Positions 17,673-26,943 of a DNA stretch of 64,000 bases are shown piece after piece. The translations under genes were made by a program, and so were the position numbers. The notes under the pieces were generated by a model, which saw nothing but the letters and a program-made list of their open reading frames with translations, was not told the origin of the DNA and ran no database searches. The stretch comes from Pandoraea eparura (GTDB lineage Bacteria > Pseudomonadota > Gammaproteobacteria > Burkholderiales > Burkholderiaceae). The stretch is from the NCBI RefSeq assembly GCF_902459725.1, contig NZ_CABPSH010000005.1, positions 62,001 through 126,000 on the forward strand, in the 5' to 3' direction. The first letter of the stretch is position 1. Every line of letters starts with the position of its first letter.

Positions 17673-18899
17673 ATGTTGACTCTGCATACCAACGTGGCGC
17701 AAATGTCGTCGCTGAATTCGCAACGCAGCACCGGCGGCAAGCTGAACGCCATCATGCGCGACCTGTCCACCGGCACCAAGAACGACCTGTACAAGAACGA
17801 TCCGGCGGCAGCCCGCATTTCGGCCATGCTCAACATGCACGCCAGCGGCACCAAGTCGGCGATCAGCAACATGAAGTACGCCCAGTCGAGCACCCGCGTC
17901 GCCCAAGGCGCACTGGACAAGGCCAACGAACTGCTCGTGACCATGAAGGATCTGGCCACGCAAGCCAAGGACGGCCTGAAGGGCGACGCCGAGAAAAGCG
18001 CGCTCCAACAGCAATACACCAACAATGCCCAGGCGCTGCAGGCGATCTTCGAGAACACCACGTTCGCCGGCAAGAACCTGCTGAAGTTTGAGTTCGGCAG
18101 CGTTGCGACGGGGATTCTCGCGGCGGGCAAGATCGACCTGCAAGTCGGCGCGGGCGCGGCCGAAACGAAGGTCATGGACATCAGCGGCGATCTGCAAAGC
18201 CTGTTCGCCAGCGTTGGCAGTGCGACGGCCAATTTCGGCGCGCAAACGAACCCGTCGTACCCGTCCAATACCTCGTTGAAGGACGCCTTGGGCGCCGGTT
18301 CGGATGCTGATGCCGCGGCACAACTGATCCAGGATCTTTCGGCGAAGCCCGGCATCAGCGCGATCTTGAGCAAGGTGCAGAACGCCACGGGCAACGTGAC
18401 CTGGGAGGCCGGTCTGACGACGATGATCGAAGGTCTTGCGGCCGGCACTCGCGCCGATTTCGATGCCTTGCGCACGGCCCTCACCGCACCGCTCAATGGG
18501 CTGGCAGCCACGGCGGGCAACGCGCTCGACCTGGGTGAGCAAGCGAAGCTCTTCAACGCGTTTGACGAAGTGCTGAACGCGCGTTTCAATTCGCCGTCGA
18601 CGCAACTGCTTGACGCGTCCTCCGCGTCGAACGCCATCACCAACCTCGAAACCGCCATCGGCCAACTGGCCACCGTGCAAGCCAGCATCGGCGCCGCCAT
18701 GATGGATCTGGACGGTCGCGAGGAAGTGCAATCGACGCTGCTGCAAAACACGCGTGAAGCCAACTCGCGTCTGAACGAAGTGGACTTTGCCGAGTCGGTG
18801 TCGGAGCTGACCAAGCTGCAAACGCAGATGAACGTGAACCTGCAAATGCTGCAAAAGGCCGGCGAAATGCCGAGCATGATCCAGATGCTGCTGCGTTAA
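17673..18899 (+). CDS. fliC: Lateral flagellin (LafA / FliC)
   Basis: The 408-residue protein has flagellin N-terminal (about 1-140) and C-terminal (about 310-408) helical D0/D1 domains with a variable Ala-rich middle. The N-terminal region has LHTNVAQMSSLNSQR and, where most flagellins have a KDDAAGLAIS-like turn, a divergent NDPAAARISA. The C-terminal helix ends LQKAGEMPSMIQMLLR, close to the usual flagellin ending. It is the filament subunit, exported with FliS. A CAAGGAGCC ribosome site precedes the ATG and a strong terminator follows at 18961, so it closes the operon; its own promoter upstream is likely. Confidence 0.92.
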   Translation: MLTLHTNVAQMSSLNSQRSTGGKLNAIMRDLSTGTKNDLYKNDPAAARISAMLNMHASGTKSAISNMKYAQSSTRVAQGALDKANELLVTMKDLATQAKDGLKGDAEKSALQQQYTNNAQALQAIFENTTFAGKNLLKFEFGSVATGILAAGKIDLQVGAGAAETKVMDISGDLQSLFASVGSATANFGAQTNPSYPSNTSLKDALGAGSDADAAAQLIQDLSAKPGISAILSKVQNATGNVTWEAGLTTMIEGLAAGTRADFDALRTALTAPLNGLAATAGNALDLGEQAKLFNAFDEVLNARFNSPSTQLLDASSASNAITNLETAIGQLATVQASIGAAMMDLDGREEVQSTLLQNTREANSRLNEVDFAESVSELTKLQTQMNVNLQMLQKAGEMPSMIQMLLR

Positions 18900-18960
18900 T
18901 CGCACTCAGCGCACCGTACCGGCCGGTGAAGTTTGCCGGCCGGCAAGTCGGGACAGGAAA

Positions 18961-18989
18961 GCCAACGGTATTGCACCGTTGGCTTTTTT
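18961..18989 (+). terminator. Rho-independent terminator after flagellin gene
   Basis: A nine-base stem GCCAACGGT / ACCGTTGGC with a five-base loop (18961-18983) is followed by six T residues. It lies 62 bases after the flagellin stop and ends the left flagellar block. Confidence 0.92.
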
Positions 18990-19063
18990 CATCTCACCAT
19001 GACGCCATCGCGGCCGCGTCAATGTGCCCTGAGGCTATCAAGAACGCGATGGCGTCCCAACCT

Positions 19064-20020
19064 TCACACCTCATTGACCCTCGCCCCACCCACGAACGCC
19101 TCGACATTGACGATCAGTTGATCGGCCAGCGCCTGCTGCGCTTCGTCAGATGCCCAGGCGACGTGCGGCGTGACGATCACGTTGGGCCGATGCGCGGCGC
19201 GCATGAGCGGGCTGTCAGCGGGGGGCGGCTCGCCGCCGGCGGCTACGTCGAAACCGGCGCCGCTCACCCATCCTTCGTCGAGCGCGGTCACCAGGTCGGC
19301 TTCGTCGACGAGCCCGCCGCGGGCCGTGTTGATGATCAACGGCCGGCGTTGCATCGCGCGAAATTCGGGCAGCGCCAGCAGCCCTTGGGTTTGCGGCGTG
19401 AGCGGACAATGCAGCGTGATGATATCGCTGGTGGCCAGCATTTCCTCCCAGGGCGTGTAGAGCGATCCGAGTCCGCTTTTTCCCTTGTGCGCGGCGAACA
19501 GCGGCACCATGCCGAAGGCCCTGCCAATCTCCGCAACACGTTGGCCGAGCCCGCCCGCGCCGATGATGCCCAGGCGCGCGCCGCGCAGGTCGTGAATGGG
19601 ATGATCGAAGAAACAGAACTGTCCGGCGCGTTGCCAGGCCCCCCCCAGCACGTCGTCGCGATACGCGACGAGATTGCGGCGCAGCGCGAGGATGAGCGCG
19701 AAGGTGTGCTCGGGCACGGTGTCCACCGCATAGCCGCGGATGTTGCTCACGACGATCCCGCTGGCACGGCACGCGGCTTTGTCGACACAGTCGGTGCCGG
19801 TGGCCGCGACCGCGACGAGTCTCAGCTCCGATGCTTCTTGCAGCACTGCCTCGCGCAGTGCGACCTTGTTGGTGATGACGATGGTCGCACCGGCCAGACG
19901 CGCAGCGACTTCATGCGGCTGCGTCCGGTCGTATTCGATCCATTCGTGCGCGAACCCCGGGCGGCGCAGGCGAATCTGCGGCGCGAGCGTCGCGCGGTCG
20001 AGAAAAACGATTCTATGCAT
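19064..20020 (-). CDS. D-2-hydroxyacid dehydrogenase (hydroxypyruvate reductase / glycerate dehydrogenase-like)
   Basis: The 318-residue protein has a central NAD-binding fold with GAGGLGQ (154-160) and the catalytic set Arg234 (NTARGG), Glu264 and His286 (TPHVAWAS), typical of D-isomer specific 2-hydroxyacid dehydrogenases. The nearest functional type by layout is glycerate dehydrogenase/hydroxypyruvate reductase (HprA-like), reversibly reducing a 2-keto acid with NAD(P)H. It is the last gene of the minus-strand TRAP-transketolase operon, 29 bases after the transketolase gene, which fits a role in handling a C3 keto acid, but the substrate is inferred. No good ribosome site was seen before the ATG at 20020. 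Confidence 0.82.
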   Translation of the reverse strand: MHRIVFLDRATLAPQIRLRRPGFAHEWIEYDRTQPHEVAARLAGATIVITNKVALREAVLQEASELRLVAVAATGTDCVDKAACRASGIVVSNIRGYAVDTVPEHTFALILALRRNLVAYRDDVLGGAWQRAGQFCFFDHPIHDLRGARLGIIGAGGLGQRVAEIGRAFGMVPLFAAHKGKSGLGSLYTPWEEMLATSDIITLHCPLTPQTQGLLALPEFRAMQRRPLIINTARGGLVDEADLVTALDEGWVSGAGFDVAAGGEPPPADSPLMRAAHRPNVIVTPHVAWASDEAQQALADQLIVNVEAFVGGARVNEV

Positions 20021-20049
20021 GGTCGAGAGGTGTGACGGTGCGGCGTGAT

Positions 20050-22029
20050 TCAAAGGAGCCGCATTGCCTGCGATGCGACCTGCTCGGCGGTGATGCCGAA
20101 GTGTTCGTAAAGCGCCTCGGCGGGCCCGGAGGCGCCAAAGCCGGTCATGCCGACGAAGGCGCCGCGCTCGCCGAGATAGCGGTCCCAGCCGAGGCGTACC
20201 GCCGCCTCGACGCCGACGCGCACGGTGCCGGGCCCGAGCACGGCAGCGCGGTAGTCGGCGTCCTGCGCCTCGAACAGCGACCAGCACGGCATCGAGACTA
20301 CGGCGGTCGGCACGCCGTCGCCCTGCAAACGCGTGCGGGCGGCCAGCGCCACGGCGACTTCCGAGCCGGTGGCCAGCAAGGTGACTTGCCGCGCGCCGCC
20401 TTCGGCTTCGGCCAGCACGTACGCGCCGCGGCGCGACAGATTCTCCTCGACGTGTTTGGCGCGCACCCGTGGCAGCGCCTGGCGGGCGAACACCAGCGTG
20501 CAGGGGCCCGTGCGGTGTTCGAGCGCGAGCATCCAGCACTCGGCGGCCTCGACCGCATCGGCCGGGCGCATCACCTGCATGTTCGGCATCGCTCGCAACG
20601 ACGCCAGGATCTCGACCGGTTGATGGGTCGGGCCGTTCCTGCCCACGCCGATCGAGTCGTGACTGAAGACGAATTTGACGGGCAAGCCCATTAGCGCGGC
20701 CATGCGCATCGCCGGTCGCTCATAGTCGGAGAACGCCAGATAGGTCACGGCCAGCGCGATCACGCCGCCGTGCGCGGCCATGCCGTTGGCCATCGCGCCC
20801 ATCAAATGCTCGCGCACGCCGCAATGGACATAGGCGCCGGCCCGCTCGCCGGGCGTGAAGGCCCGCAATTGCCGCTTGTGTCCGGTCGGCGCCTCCAGAT
20901 CGGCGCAACCGACCATGCGCTCCGGCAGATGCGGCGTGAGCAAGTCGCTGATATCGGCCGAGATCATGATGCCCGCAGGCGCCTCGTCGCTTTGCATCGC
21001 ACGCTGGCGATAGTCTTCAAGCACCTCGCGCCAGCCCTCGGGCAGCGCGCCGGCCTGTACGCGCTCGAACTCGGCGCGCTCGGCCGGCGCCAACGCGGCC
21101 ACACGTTCGTGCCAGGCACCGTATTCGGCCTGGCTGCGGCGCCCGGCGGCACGCCATGCGTCGAGCACCGGACCCGGCACCTCGAACGGCGCGTGCGGCC
21201 AGTCGAGCGCATCGCGCATCTGCTGGGCGTCGGCGGCGAACAGGCGACCGCTGTGGCCGCCGCGCTGGCCCTGCAGGCGCGTGATGCCTTGGGCGATCAC
21301 GGTGCGGCATGCCAGCAGCGAGGGGCGCGGGTCCTGACGCGCGATTTCCAGTGCAGCCGACACTGCTTCGAGATCGTGACCGTCGACTTCCTGAACATGC
21401 CAGCCGGCCACGCGAAAGCGCGCCGCGACATCTTCGCTGATCGACAGTTCGGTGCTGCCGTCGTCGGTGATGCGGTTGTCGTCCCAGCACAGAATCAGCT
21501 TGCCCAGGCGCAGGTGCCCGGCCAGCGAGATCATCTCCTGGCCGATGCCCTCCTGCAGACAGCCGTCGCCGACAAACGCGTAGGTGTAGTGGTCGACAAT
21601 GCCGCGGCCAAAGCGGGCCGCCAGGTAGGCCTCGGCGATCGCCATGCCCAGCGCATTGGCAATGCCCTGCCCGAGCGGCCCGGTGGTGACTTCGATACCG
21701 GCGCCGGGGTCGTATTCGGGATGGCCGGCGCAATGCGAGCCGAGCTCCCGGAACGATTGGATTTGATCGAGCCCGATGCGCGCGTAGCCGCTCAGGTAAA
21801 GCAGTGAGTAAAGCAGCATCGAGCCGTGTCCGTTGGAGAGCACGAAGCGATCGCGATCGGCCCAGGTCGGGTCGGCAGGATTGAATTTGAGATGGCGCGT
21901 AAACAGCGCCGTGGCGATCTCGGCCATGCCCAGCGGCACGCCCTGATGCCCCTCGCCGGCTTGCAGAATGGCATCGATGGACAAAAAGCGTATTGCGTTG
22001 GCCAGCGCCTTGGCATCGGTGTGCGACAT
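20050..22029 (-). CDS. Full-length transketolase
   Basis: The 659-residue protein has the three transketolase domains: an N-terminal thiamine diphosphate domain with GPLGQGIANA and a GDGCLQEGI block followed by WDDNRITDDG (metal and cofactor binding), a middle domain with the catalytic Glu in YVHCGVREHLMGA, and a C-terminal domain. It transfers a two-carbon ketol unit between sugars. The usual GHPG substrate loop reads GHQG (27-30), and the next residues are VPLGMA. A housekeeping transketolase should exist elsewhere; this copy is embedded in a transporter operon with a second, split transketolase, so a dedicated catabolic role is likely. The specific substrates are unknown. Confidence 0.9.
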   Translation of the reverse strand: MSHTDAKALANAIRFLSIDAILQAGEGHQGVPLGMAEIATALFTRHLKFNPADPTWADRDRFVLSNGHGSMLLYSLLYLSGYARIGLDQIQSFRELGSHCAGHPEYDPGAGIEVTTGPLGQGIANALGMAIAEAYLAARFGRGIVDHYTYAFVGDGCLQEGIGQEMISLAGHLRLGKLILCWDDNRITDDGSTELSISEDVAARFRVAGWHVQEVDGHDLEAVSAALEIARQDPRPSLLACRTVIAQGITRLQGQRGGHSGRLFAADAQQMRDALDWPHAPFEVPGPVLDAWRAAGRRSQAEYGAWHERVAALAPAERAEFERVQAGALPEGWREVLEDYRQRAMQSDEAPAGIMISADISDLLTPHLPERMVGCADLEAPTGHKRQLRAFTPGERAGAYVHCGVREHLMGAMANGMAAHGGVIALAVTYLAFSDYERPAMRMAALMGLPVKFVFSHDSIGVGRNGPTHQPVEILASLRAMPNMQVMRPADAVEAAECWMLALEHRTGPCTLVFARQALPRVRAKHVEENLSRRGAYVLAEAEGGARQVTLLATGSEVAVALAARTRLQGDGVPTAVVSMPCWSLFEAQDADYRAAVLGPGTVRVGVEAAVRLGWDRYLGERGAFVGMTGFGASGPAEALYEHFGITAEQVASQAMRLL

Positions 22030-22134
22030 GTCGAAAGCATCCTTCGCGCGGCCCTTGGCAGGGCCGCGTCAATCAAGCATTAAGTCACGGAGTGTTGGTG
22101 TGCGGCAACGCCCGTGCGCGCCGCACCCGCGGGT

Positions 22135-23988
22135 TCAGAGGAACCCGGTGGAAATCCACGGCACGGCCACGACCACCGCAAGGCCCGCGGCAAGCGCGCC
22201 GAGATACGGCCAGATGCGGCGCAATCCGGCGTTGGGGTCGACCCGGCCGATGGTGCAGGCCGCGTAGTAGCCCAGGCCGAAGGGCGGCGTGAACAGGCCG
22301 ATACCCATGGCGAGGATGACGGTGATGGCGTAATGCACTTCGTTGATGCCGGCCTGGCGTGCGATCGGGAACAGCAGCGAGCCGAACAGCACCATCGCCG
22401 GAATGCCTTCGAGCACGCTGCCAAGAACGACAAAGGCGATCACCGAGATGAACAGGAACCCATACGCGCCGCCCGGCATGCGCGCCATGGCATCAGCCAG
22501 CGCCTGCGAAAAGCTCGCCTGGGTCAAGGCCCACGCCATCGCGGTGGCCGCGCCGATGATCAGCAAAATCGCGCCGGACAGCGATGCGGTTTCGACCAGC
22601 ATCGGATAGATGCGCCGCCAGTCGAACTGTCGATACACCAGCAGCCCGATCACCACCGTATAGGCAATGCCGATGGTGGACACTTCGGTAGCCGTGGCCA
22701 CCCCCTCGGCGACCGCATAACGGATCAGCACCGGCAAGACGAGCGCCGGCAGCGCCACGACCAGCGTGCGCAACACGGTTTTGAGGCTCGCCCTCGGCAC
22801 TTCGGCCGCCGCGTCCCCCGTGCGCCGCCGAGCGATCACCGCCAACGCCAGCGCCAGCACCAAGCCCGGCAGCAGCCCGCCCTTGAACAATGCCGCGATC
22901 GACACGCCGGTGACTGAACCGATGATGATCAATACGAGCGACGGCGGAATCGTCTCGGCCATCGCGCCGCACGCGGCCAGCAGCGACACCAGCTCGCCCT
23001 CGGGAATGCCGCGCCGTTTCATTTCCGGAAACAGTACCGGCGCCACTGCCGCCATATCGGCTGTCTTGGCGCCCGAAATGCCGGAGACCAGCAGCATCGC
23101 ACCGATCAATACGTAGGACAATCCGCCCTTGACGTGCCCCAGCAGCGAAGCGAGAAAGGCCACCATCGCCTCGGCCATATGGGTCATTTCAATGAGCTGG
23201 CCGAGCAGGATGAACAGCGGCACGGCCAGCAGCACCAACGAGCTCATGCCCTCGTTCATCTGCCCGGTGATGACCGCCAGCGGCGTCGTGGTGGTGGTGA
23301 GCAGGCAAGCCACCGTGCACAGCCCGAAGCAAAACGCGATCGGCAACCCGACCAGCACGCCTCCGCCGAGCAACAGGCCAAAGAAAATCACCAAATTCCA
23401 GTTGCCCATGGTCGCCAGCAGATCGCGTCCGCCATACAGCGCGAGCGCGATAAGCGCCAGCGCGCCGAATCCGAGCAGCAACTCGCGCGCCCGGTGCCGC
23501 ATCAGCCGCACCGCGCAGATCGCCAGCATCAGCGCGGCGCCCACCGGCACCGCCGCTGCGCGCACGGTGTCGTGCAGGCCCAGTACAGGTGTCTGCACGA
23601 TCCACTGATTCGATGCGTAATCGATCGACGGGCCGAGCATGATGACCAGGAAAAGGCAGGGTGCACCTATCGCCAGCACCTCGGCAAACGCCTTCCATCG
23701 GCCGGGTAGCCGCGCGGCCAGCACCGTCATGCGCATGTGGTGCCCGCGCCGCAGGGCGACGGCCGAGCCCAGCATCGCCAGCCACAGGAACAGGATGGAC
23801 GCGATCTCGTCACTCCATACCAACGGGTGGTTGAAGACGAAGCGCGCGACGATGCCGATCAGCAGGATCACGACCTCGGCCAGTACCGCGATGGCCGAGG
23901 GGATCTCGATCAGCCAGCCGAGCGCGCTGTCGCAGCGCCCCTGCCAGGCAGGCAGGGGGTGCTCGTCGATCGAGAGCGCGCTTGTCAT
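22135..23988 (-). CDS. TRAP transporter permease, fused small and large subunits (DctQM)
   Basis: The 617-residue membrane protein joins an N-terminal DctQ-like domain of four helices (about 1-170, with VWSDEIASILFLWLAMLGSAVALRR-type sequence shown in part) to a C-terminal DctM-like domain of about 12 helices (about 190-617). Fused QM proteins are known in the TRAP family. It imports an organic anion, usually a carboxylate or sugar acid, using a sodium gradient and the binding protein encoded just upstream. I place the start at 23988, where ATGA overlaps the dctP stop, rather than at an upstream in-frame ATG inside dctP. Confidence 0.9.
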   Translation of the reverse strand: MTSALSIDEHPLPAWQGRCDSALGWLIEIPSAIAVLAEVVILLIGIVARFVFNHPLVWSDEIASILFLWLAMLGSAVALRRGHHMRMTVLAARLPGRWKAFAEVLAIGAPCLFLVIMLGPSIDYASNQWIVQTPVLGLHDTVRAAAVPVGAALMLAICAVRLMRHRARELLLGFGALALIALALYGGRDLLATMGNWNLVIFFGLLLGGGVLVGLPIAFCFGLCTVACLLTTTTTPLAVITGQMNEGMSSLVLLAVPLFILLGQLIEMTHMAEAMVAFLASLLGHVKGGLSYVLIGAMLLVSGISGAKTADMAAVAPVLFPEMKRRGIPEGELVSLLAACGAMAETIPPSLVLIIIGSVTGVSIAALFKGGLLPGLVLALALAVIARRRTGDAAAEVPRASLKTVLRTLVVALPALVLPVLIRYAVAEGVATATEVSTIGIAYTVVIGLLVYRQFDWRRIYPMLVETASLSGAILLIIGAATAMAWALTQASFSQALADAMARMPGGAYGFLFISVIAFVVLGSVLEGIPAMVLFGSLLFPIARQAGINEVHYAITVILAMGIGLFTPPFGLGYYAACTIGRVDPNAGLRRIWPYLGALAAGLAVVVAVPWISTGFL

Positions 23989-25028
23989 GCCAGTGCCCCG
24001 GTGGTTTGCTGCAGCAGATCCCAACCCTGCGCGCCGAACTTGTCGCGCCAGTCGTGATAGAAGCTGGTCTTGCTCAACTGCGCGCGGAACGCCTGCTTGT
24101 CGGCGTCGACAATCTGCAGCCCCTTGCTTGCCAGGCTCTGGCTCAGCGTCGAGTTCAGGGCGGCGATGTCGGCCCGCTCTTCGGTGGCCGCGCGATCGAA
24201 CTCCGTGAGCACGATGGCCTGCACGTCACTCGGCAGACGCTTGAATGCCGCCGGGTTGCCGAGAATCCAATAGGCGTCCCAGACGTGGCTGGTCATGCTG
24301 ACGTACTTCTGGACTTCATAGAGTTTCGCGGTGGAGATGATTGGCAGCGGATTTTCCTGACCGTCGACCAGACGGGTCTGCAGCGCCGAATACAGTTCAT
24401 TGAAGTTGATCGGCGTGGGTCCGGCCTTGAGCGACTGGAACAGCGAGATCAGCATCGGCGCGACCGGCACGCGAATCTTGAAGCCGTGCAGATCGTCCGG
24501 CGTGCGGATCGGCTTGGTCGACGAGGTGATCTGACGGAATCCGTTGTCCCACGGACGCGACATCGCGAGCATGCCGGCCTTGCCGATTTGCGCCTGCATG
24601 TATTTGCCCAGATCGCCGTCCATGGCTTTCCAGACGTGATCGTAGTCGGGGAAAGCGAAGCCGGTGTTGGCGATGCCGGCGGCCGGCACGAGCGTGGAGA
24701 GCACCGAGGCGGCCATATTGATGAATTCGACCCCGCCATTGCGAATCTGCGACAGCAAATCGGTGTCGGAGCCGAGCTGATTGCTCGGAAACACGCGAAT
24801 CTCAAGACGCCCGCCGGTGGCCTTGAGAATGCGCTCGGCGGCCTGTTTGGCGCGCACGTTCACCGGATGGCTCGGGTCCTGGCCGGTGGCCAGCTTGTAA
24901 GAGAACTGCGGCGCCGAAAACGCCCTGCCGGAGACGCTCACCAACGGCGCGGCCACCGACAGTGCTGCACCGGCTTTCAGAAAGGTACGGCGGTTGATGC
25001 GGGTTTTCGTGTTGGAATCCGTGCTCAT
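23985..25028 (-). CDS. TRAP transporter substrate-binding protein (DctP)
   Basis: The 347-residue protein has a Tat-type signal (NRRTFLKAGAAL, about 12-23) and a DctP fold, with the conserved PSNQLGSDTDLLSQIRNGG region (about 80-98) and a middle IRTPDDLHGFKIRVP block (about 153-167) containing the Arg that normally binds the substrate carboxylate. It captures the substrate in the periplasm for DctQM, whose gene overlaps it. AGGAGCAC precedes the ATG. Binding of a carboxylate-bearing substrate is a family expectation; the actual ligand is not predictable. Confidence 0.9.
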   Translation of the reverse strand: MSTDSNTKTRINRRTFLKAGAALSVAAPLVSVSGRAFSAPQFSYKLATGQDPSHPVNVRAKQAAERILKATGGRLEIRVFPSNQLGSDTDLLSQIRNGGVEFINMAASVLSTLVPAAGIANTGFAFPDYDHVWKAMDGDLGKYMQAQIGKAGMLAMSRPWDNGFRQITSSTKPIRTPDDLHGFKIRVPVAPMLISLFQSLKAGPTPINFNELYSALQTRLVDGQENPLPIISTAKLYEVQKYVSMTSHVWDAYWILGNPAAFKRLPSDVQAIVLTEFDRAATEERADIAALNSTLSQSLASKGLQIVDADKQAFRAQLSKTSFYHDWRDKFGAQGWDLLQQTTGALA

Positions 25029-25124
25029 AATGTGCTCCTCCGGTGATGGCGTGTACCGCTGTTGTAGTTTTAACGCTTGCTTGAGCCGCGCCGGCGCGCC
25101 GCAGCGCGCCGGGGTGATGCCTGC

Positions 25125-25889
25125 TTAACCGTGAATCAGCATGCCGCCGTTGACGTCGATCACCGCGCCGGTGATGTAGGACGAAAGATCGGAAGCGAGG
25201 AACGTGAAGGCGCCGGCCACGTCGTCGGGCACGCCGATGCGGTTGAGCGGAATTCCCGCCAGGATTTCGACCTGCTTTTCGTCGCTGATCTTTCCGGCAT
25301 TGATGTCGGTGTGAATCAGACCCGGTGTGACGCAATTCACGCGAATGCCGTCAACGCCGAATTCGCGTGCCATCGCCTTGGCCAGGCCCAGCACGCCGGC
25401 CTTGGCGGCGGAGTAATGCGGGCCGCCCAGGATGCCGCCGCCGCGCTGCGCCGACACCGACGACATGCACGCGATCGAGCCGCTGTGCTGCTTTTTCATC
25501 TGAGGAATGACGGCTTGCGACAGATACAGCACCCCGCGCAGATTCACGTCGAGAATCTTGTCCCAACTCGCCGCGTCGATGTCGAGCAGCTTGACCGGCT
25601 GGGTGATGCCGGCGTTGTTGACCAACACGTCGATCTTGCTGAAATCGCCAACGACCTGCTCGACCGAGGCCACGCACGCTTGCTTGTTGGTCACGTCGCA
25701 GGCATAACCGCGATGCCCTGCGCCAAGGCTCGCCGCAGCCTCGGCGGCGGCCGCCTGATCGAGGTCGAGGATGGCCACACGCGCGCCGTGCCGGGCAAAC
25801 ATGCGCGCGGTGGCGATGCCGATGCCGCGCGGCGACGCTGCGCCGGAAATGACGGCAACCTTGCCGTCCAGAAGTTTTGTCTCGCTCAT
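25125..25889 (-). CDS. Short-chain dehydrogenase/reductase (SDR)
   Basis: The 254-residue protein is a classical SDR: cofactor loop GAASPRGIG (16-24), Asp42 after the second strand suggesting NAD preference, NNAG (91-94), catalytic Ser at about 144, Tyr159 and Lys163 (YSAAKAG), and a C-terminal DVNGGM segment. It oxidises or reduces a hydroxyl/keto group, probably of the imported sugar-like compound. It lies between the split transketolase genes and the transporter genes in the same direction; the gaps (55 and 96 bases) allow one operon. Confidence 0.88.
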   Translation of the reverse strand: MSETKLLDGKVAVISGAASPRGIGIATARMFARHGARVAILDLDQAAAAEAAASLGAGHRGYACDVTNKQACVASVEQVVGDFSKIDVLVNNAGITQPVKLLDIDAASWDKILDVNLRGVLYLSQAVIPQMKKQHSGSIACMSSVSAQRGGGILGGPHYSAAKAGVLGLAKAMAREFGVDGIRVNCVTPGLIHTDINAGKISDEKQVEILAGIPLNRIGVPDDVAGAFTFLASDLSSYITGAVIDVNGGMLIHG

Positions 25890-25944
25890 TTTGTCTTCCT
25901 AAGGTAGATCGCTTGACGGGCTTTCGTAAGGGGTGGCGAGCGCG

Positions 25945-26943
25945 TCAGCGCAGCCAGGTTTTCACGGTATCGGCCATGGTTTGCGTGGAAATGCCGTAGC
26001 GATCGTGCAGGGTCGGCAGCGCACCGGCATCGAGAAATGCATCGGGCAGGCCGATCTGGCGGAACGCCGGTGTCACGCCATGGGAGAGCAGCACGCCGGC
26101 AACCGCCTCGCCGAGCCCGCCGATCACGGTGTGGTTCTCGGCGACCACCACCAGACGGCCGCTGCGGCGCGCCTCGCGCAGAATCGCGGCGGTATCGAGC
26201 GGCTTGATGGTAGGCACGTGCAAGACGCCCACGTCGATGCGCTCGGGCGCCAGCGTCTTGGCGACTTCGAGCGCGCGCATCGTCATGATCCCCGACGAAA
26301 TGATCAGCACGTCGGCGCCGTCGCGCAGCAGCTTGGCCTTGCCGAGCTCGAAGCGATAGTCGTATTCGTCGAGCACGGCCGGCACGTTGCCGCGCAGCAA
26401 GCGCGCGTAGATCGGGCCGTGATGGGCTGCCATGGCGGGCACCATTTGCTCGATCTCCACCGCGTCGCACGGATCGATCACCGTCAGGTTGGGCATGGCG
26501 CGAAACAGCGCCAGATCCTCGGCGGCCTGGTGGCTCGGCCCGTAGCCGGTGGTCAAACCCGGCAGCGCACAGACGATCTTGACGTTCAGATTATCTTCGG
26601 CGATCGCCTGATGAATGAAGTCGTAGGCGCGGCGCGCGGCAAATACCGCATAGGTGGTGACGAACGGTAACGCACCCTCGTGGGCCAGGCCGGCGGCCGC
26701 GCCCATCAGCAATTGTTCGGCCATGCCCATCTGGTAATAGCGTTCCGGAAAGGCTTGCGCGAAGAGGTGCAGGTCGGTGTATTTGCCGAGATCGGCGGTC
26801 ATGCCGACGACGTCGGCGCGTTCGCGCGCCAGCGCCACCAGGGCGTTGCCGAACGGGGCGGCGCGCGTGGCCTGGCCATCGCCCGCGATGGAGGCGATCA
26901 TCGCCGAGGTTTTCAGGCGCGGCTTGCTTGCGGCGGTGCTCAT
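25945..26943 (-). CDS. Transketolase, C-terminal subunit (split enzyme)
   Basis: The 332-residue protein corresponds to the middle and C-terminal domains of transketolase. The catalytic Glu76 that activates thiamine diphosphate lies in MGMAEQLLMGAAAG, and GPSHQAAED (about 148-156) matches the conserved substrate-binding part. It must pair with the N-terminal subunit, whose gene overlaps its start (ATGA, 26940-26943). Split transketolases of this sort include the apulose-4-phosphate enzyme AptAB and the sulfoglycolytic SqwGH, so a specialised sugar phosphate is plausible; 1-deoxyxylulose-5-phosphate synthase-like partners are less likely given the split. Confidence 0.87.
   Translation of the reverse strand: MSTAASKPRLKTSAMIASIAGDGQATRAAPFGNALVALARERADVVGMTADLGKYTDLHLFAQAFPERYYQMGMAEQLLMGAAAGLAHEGALPFVTTYAVFAARRAYDFIHQAIAEDNLNVKIVCALPGLTTGYGPSHQAAEDLALFRAMPNLTVIDPCDAVEIEQMVPAMAAHHGPIYARLLRGNVPAVLDEYDYRFELGKAKLLRDGADVLIISSGIMTMRALEVAKTLAPERIDVGVLHVPTIKPLDTAAILREARRSGRLVVVAENHTVIGGLGEAVAGVLLSHGVTPAFRQIGLPDAFLDAGALPTLHDRYGISTQTMADTVKTWLR

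Noticed and set aside
18990-19063. Search for insertion sequences, attachment repeats or tRNA at the left border of the catabolic operon
   Set aside because: Only the flagellin terminator and a short gap are seen; the right border at 28917-29038 is equally plain.
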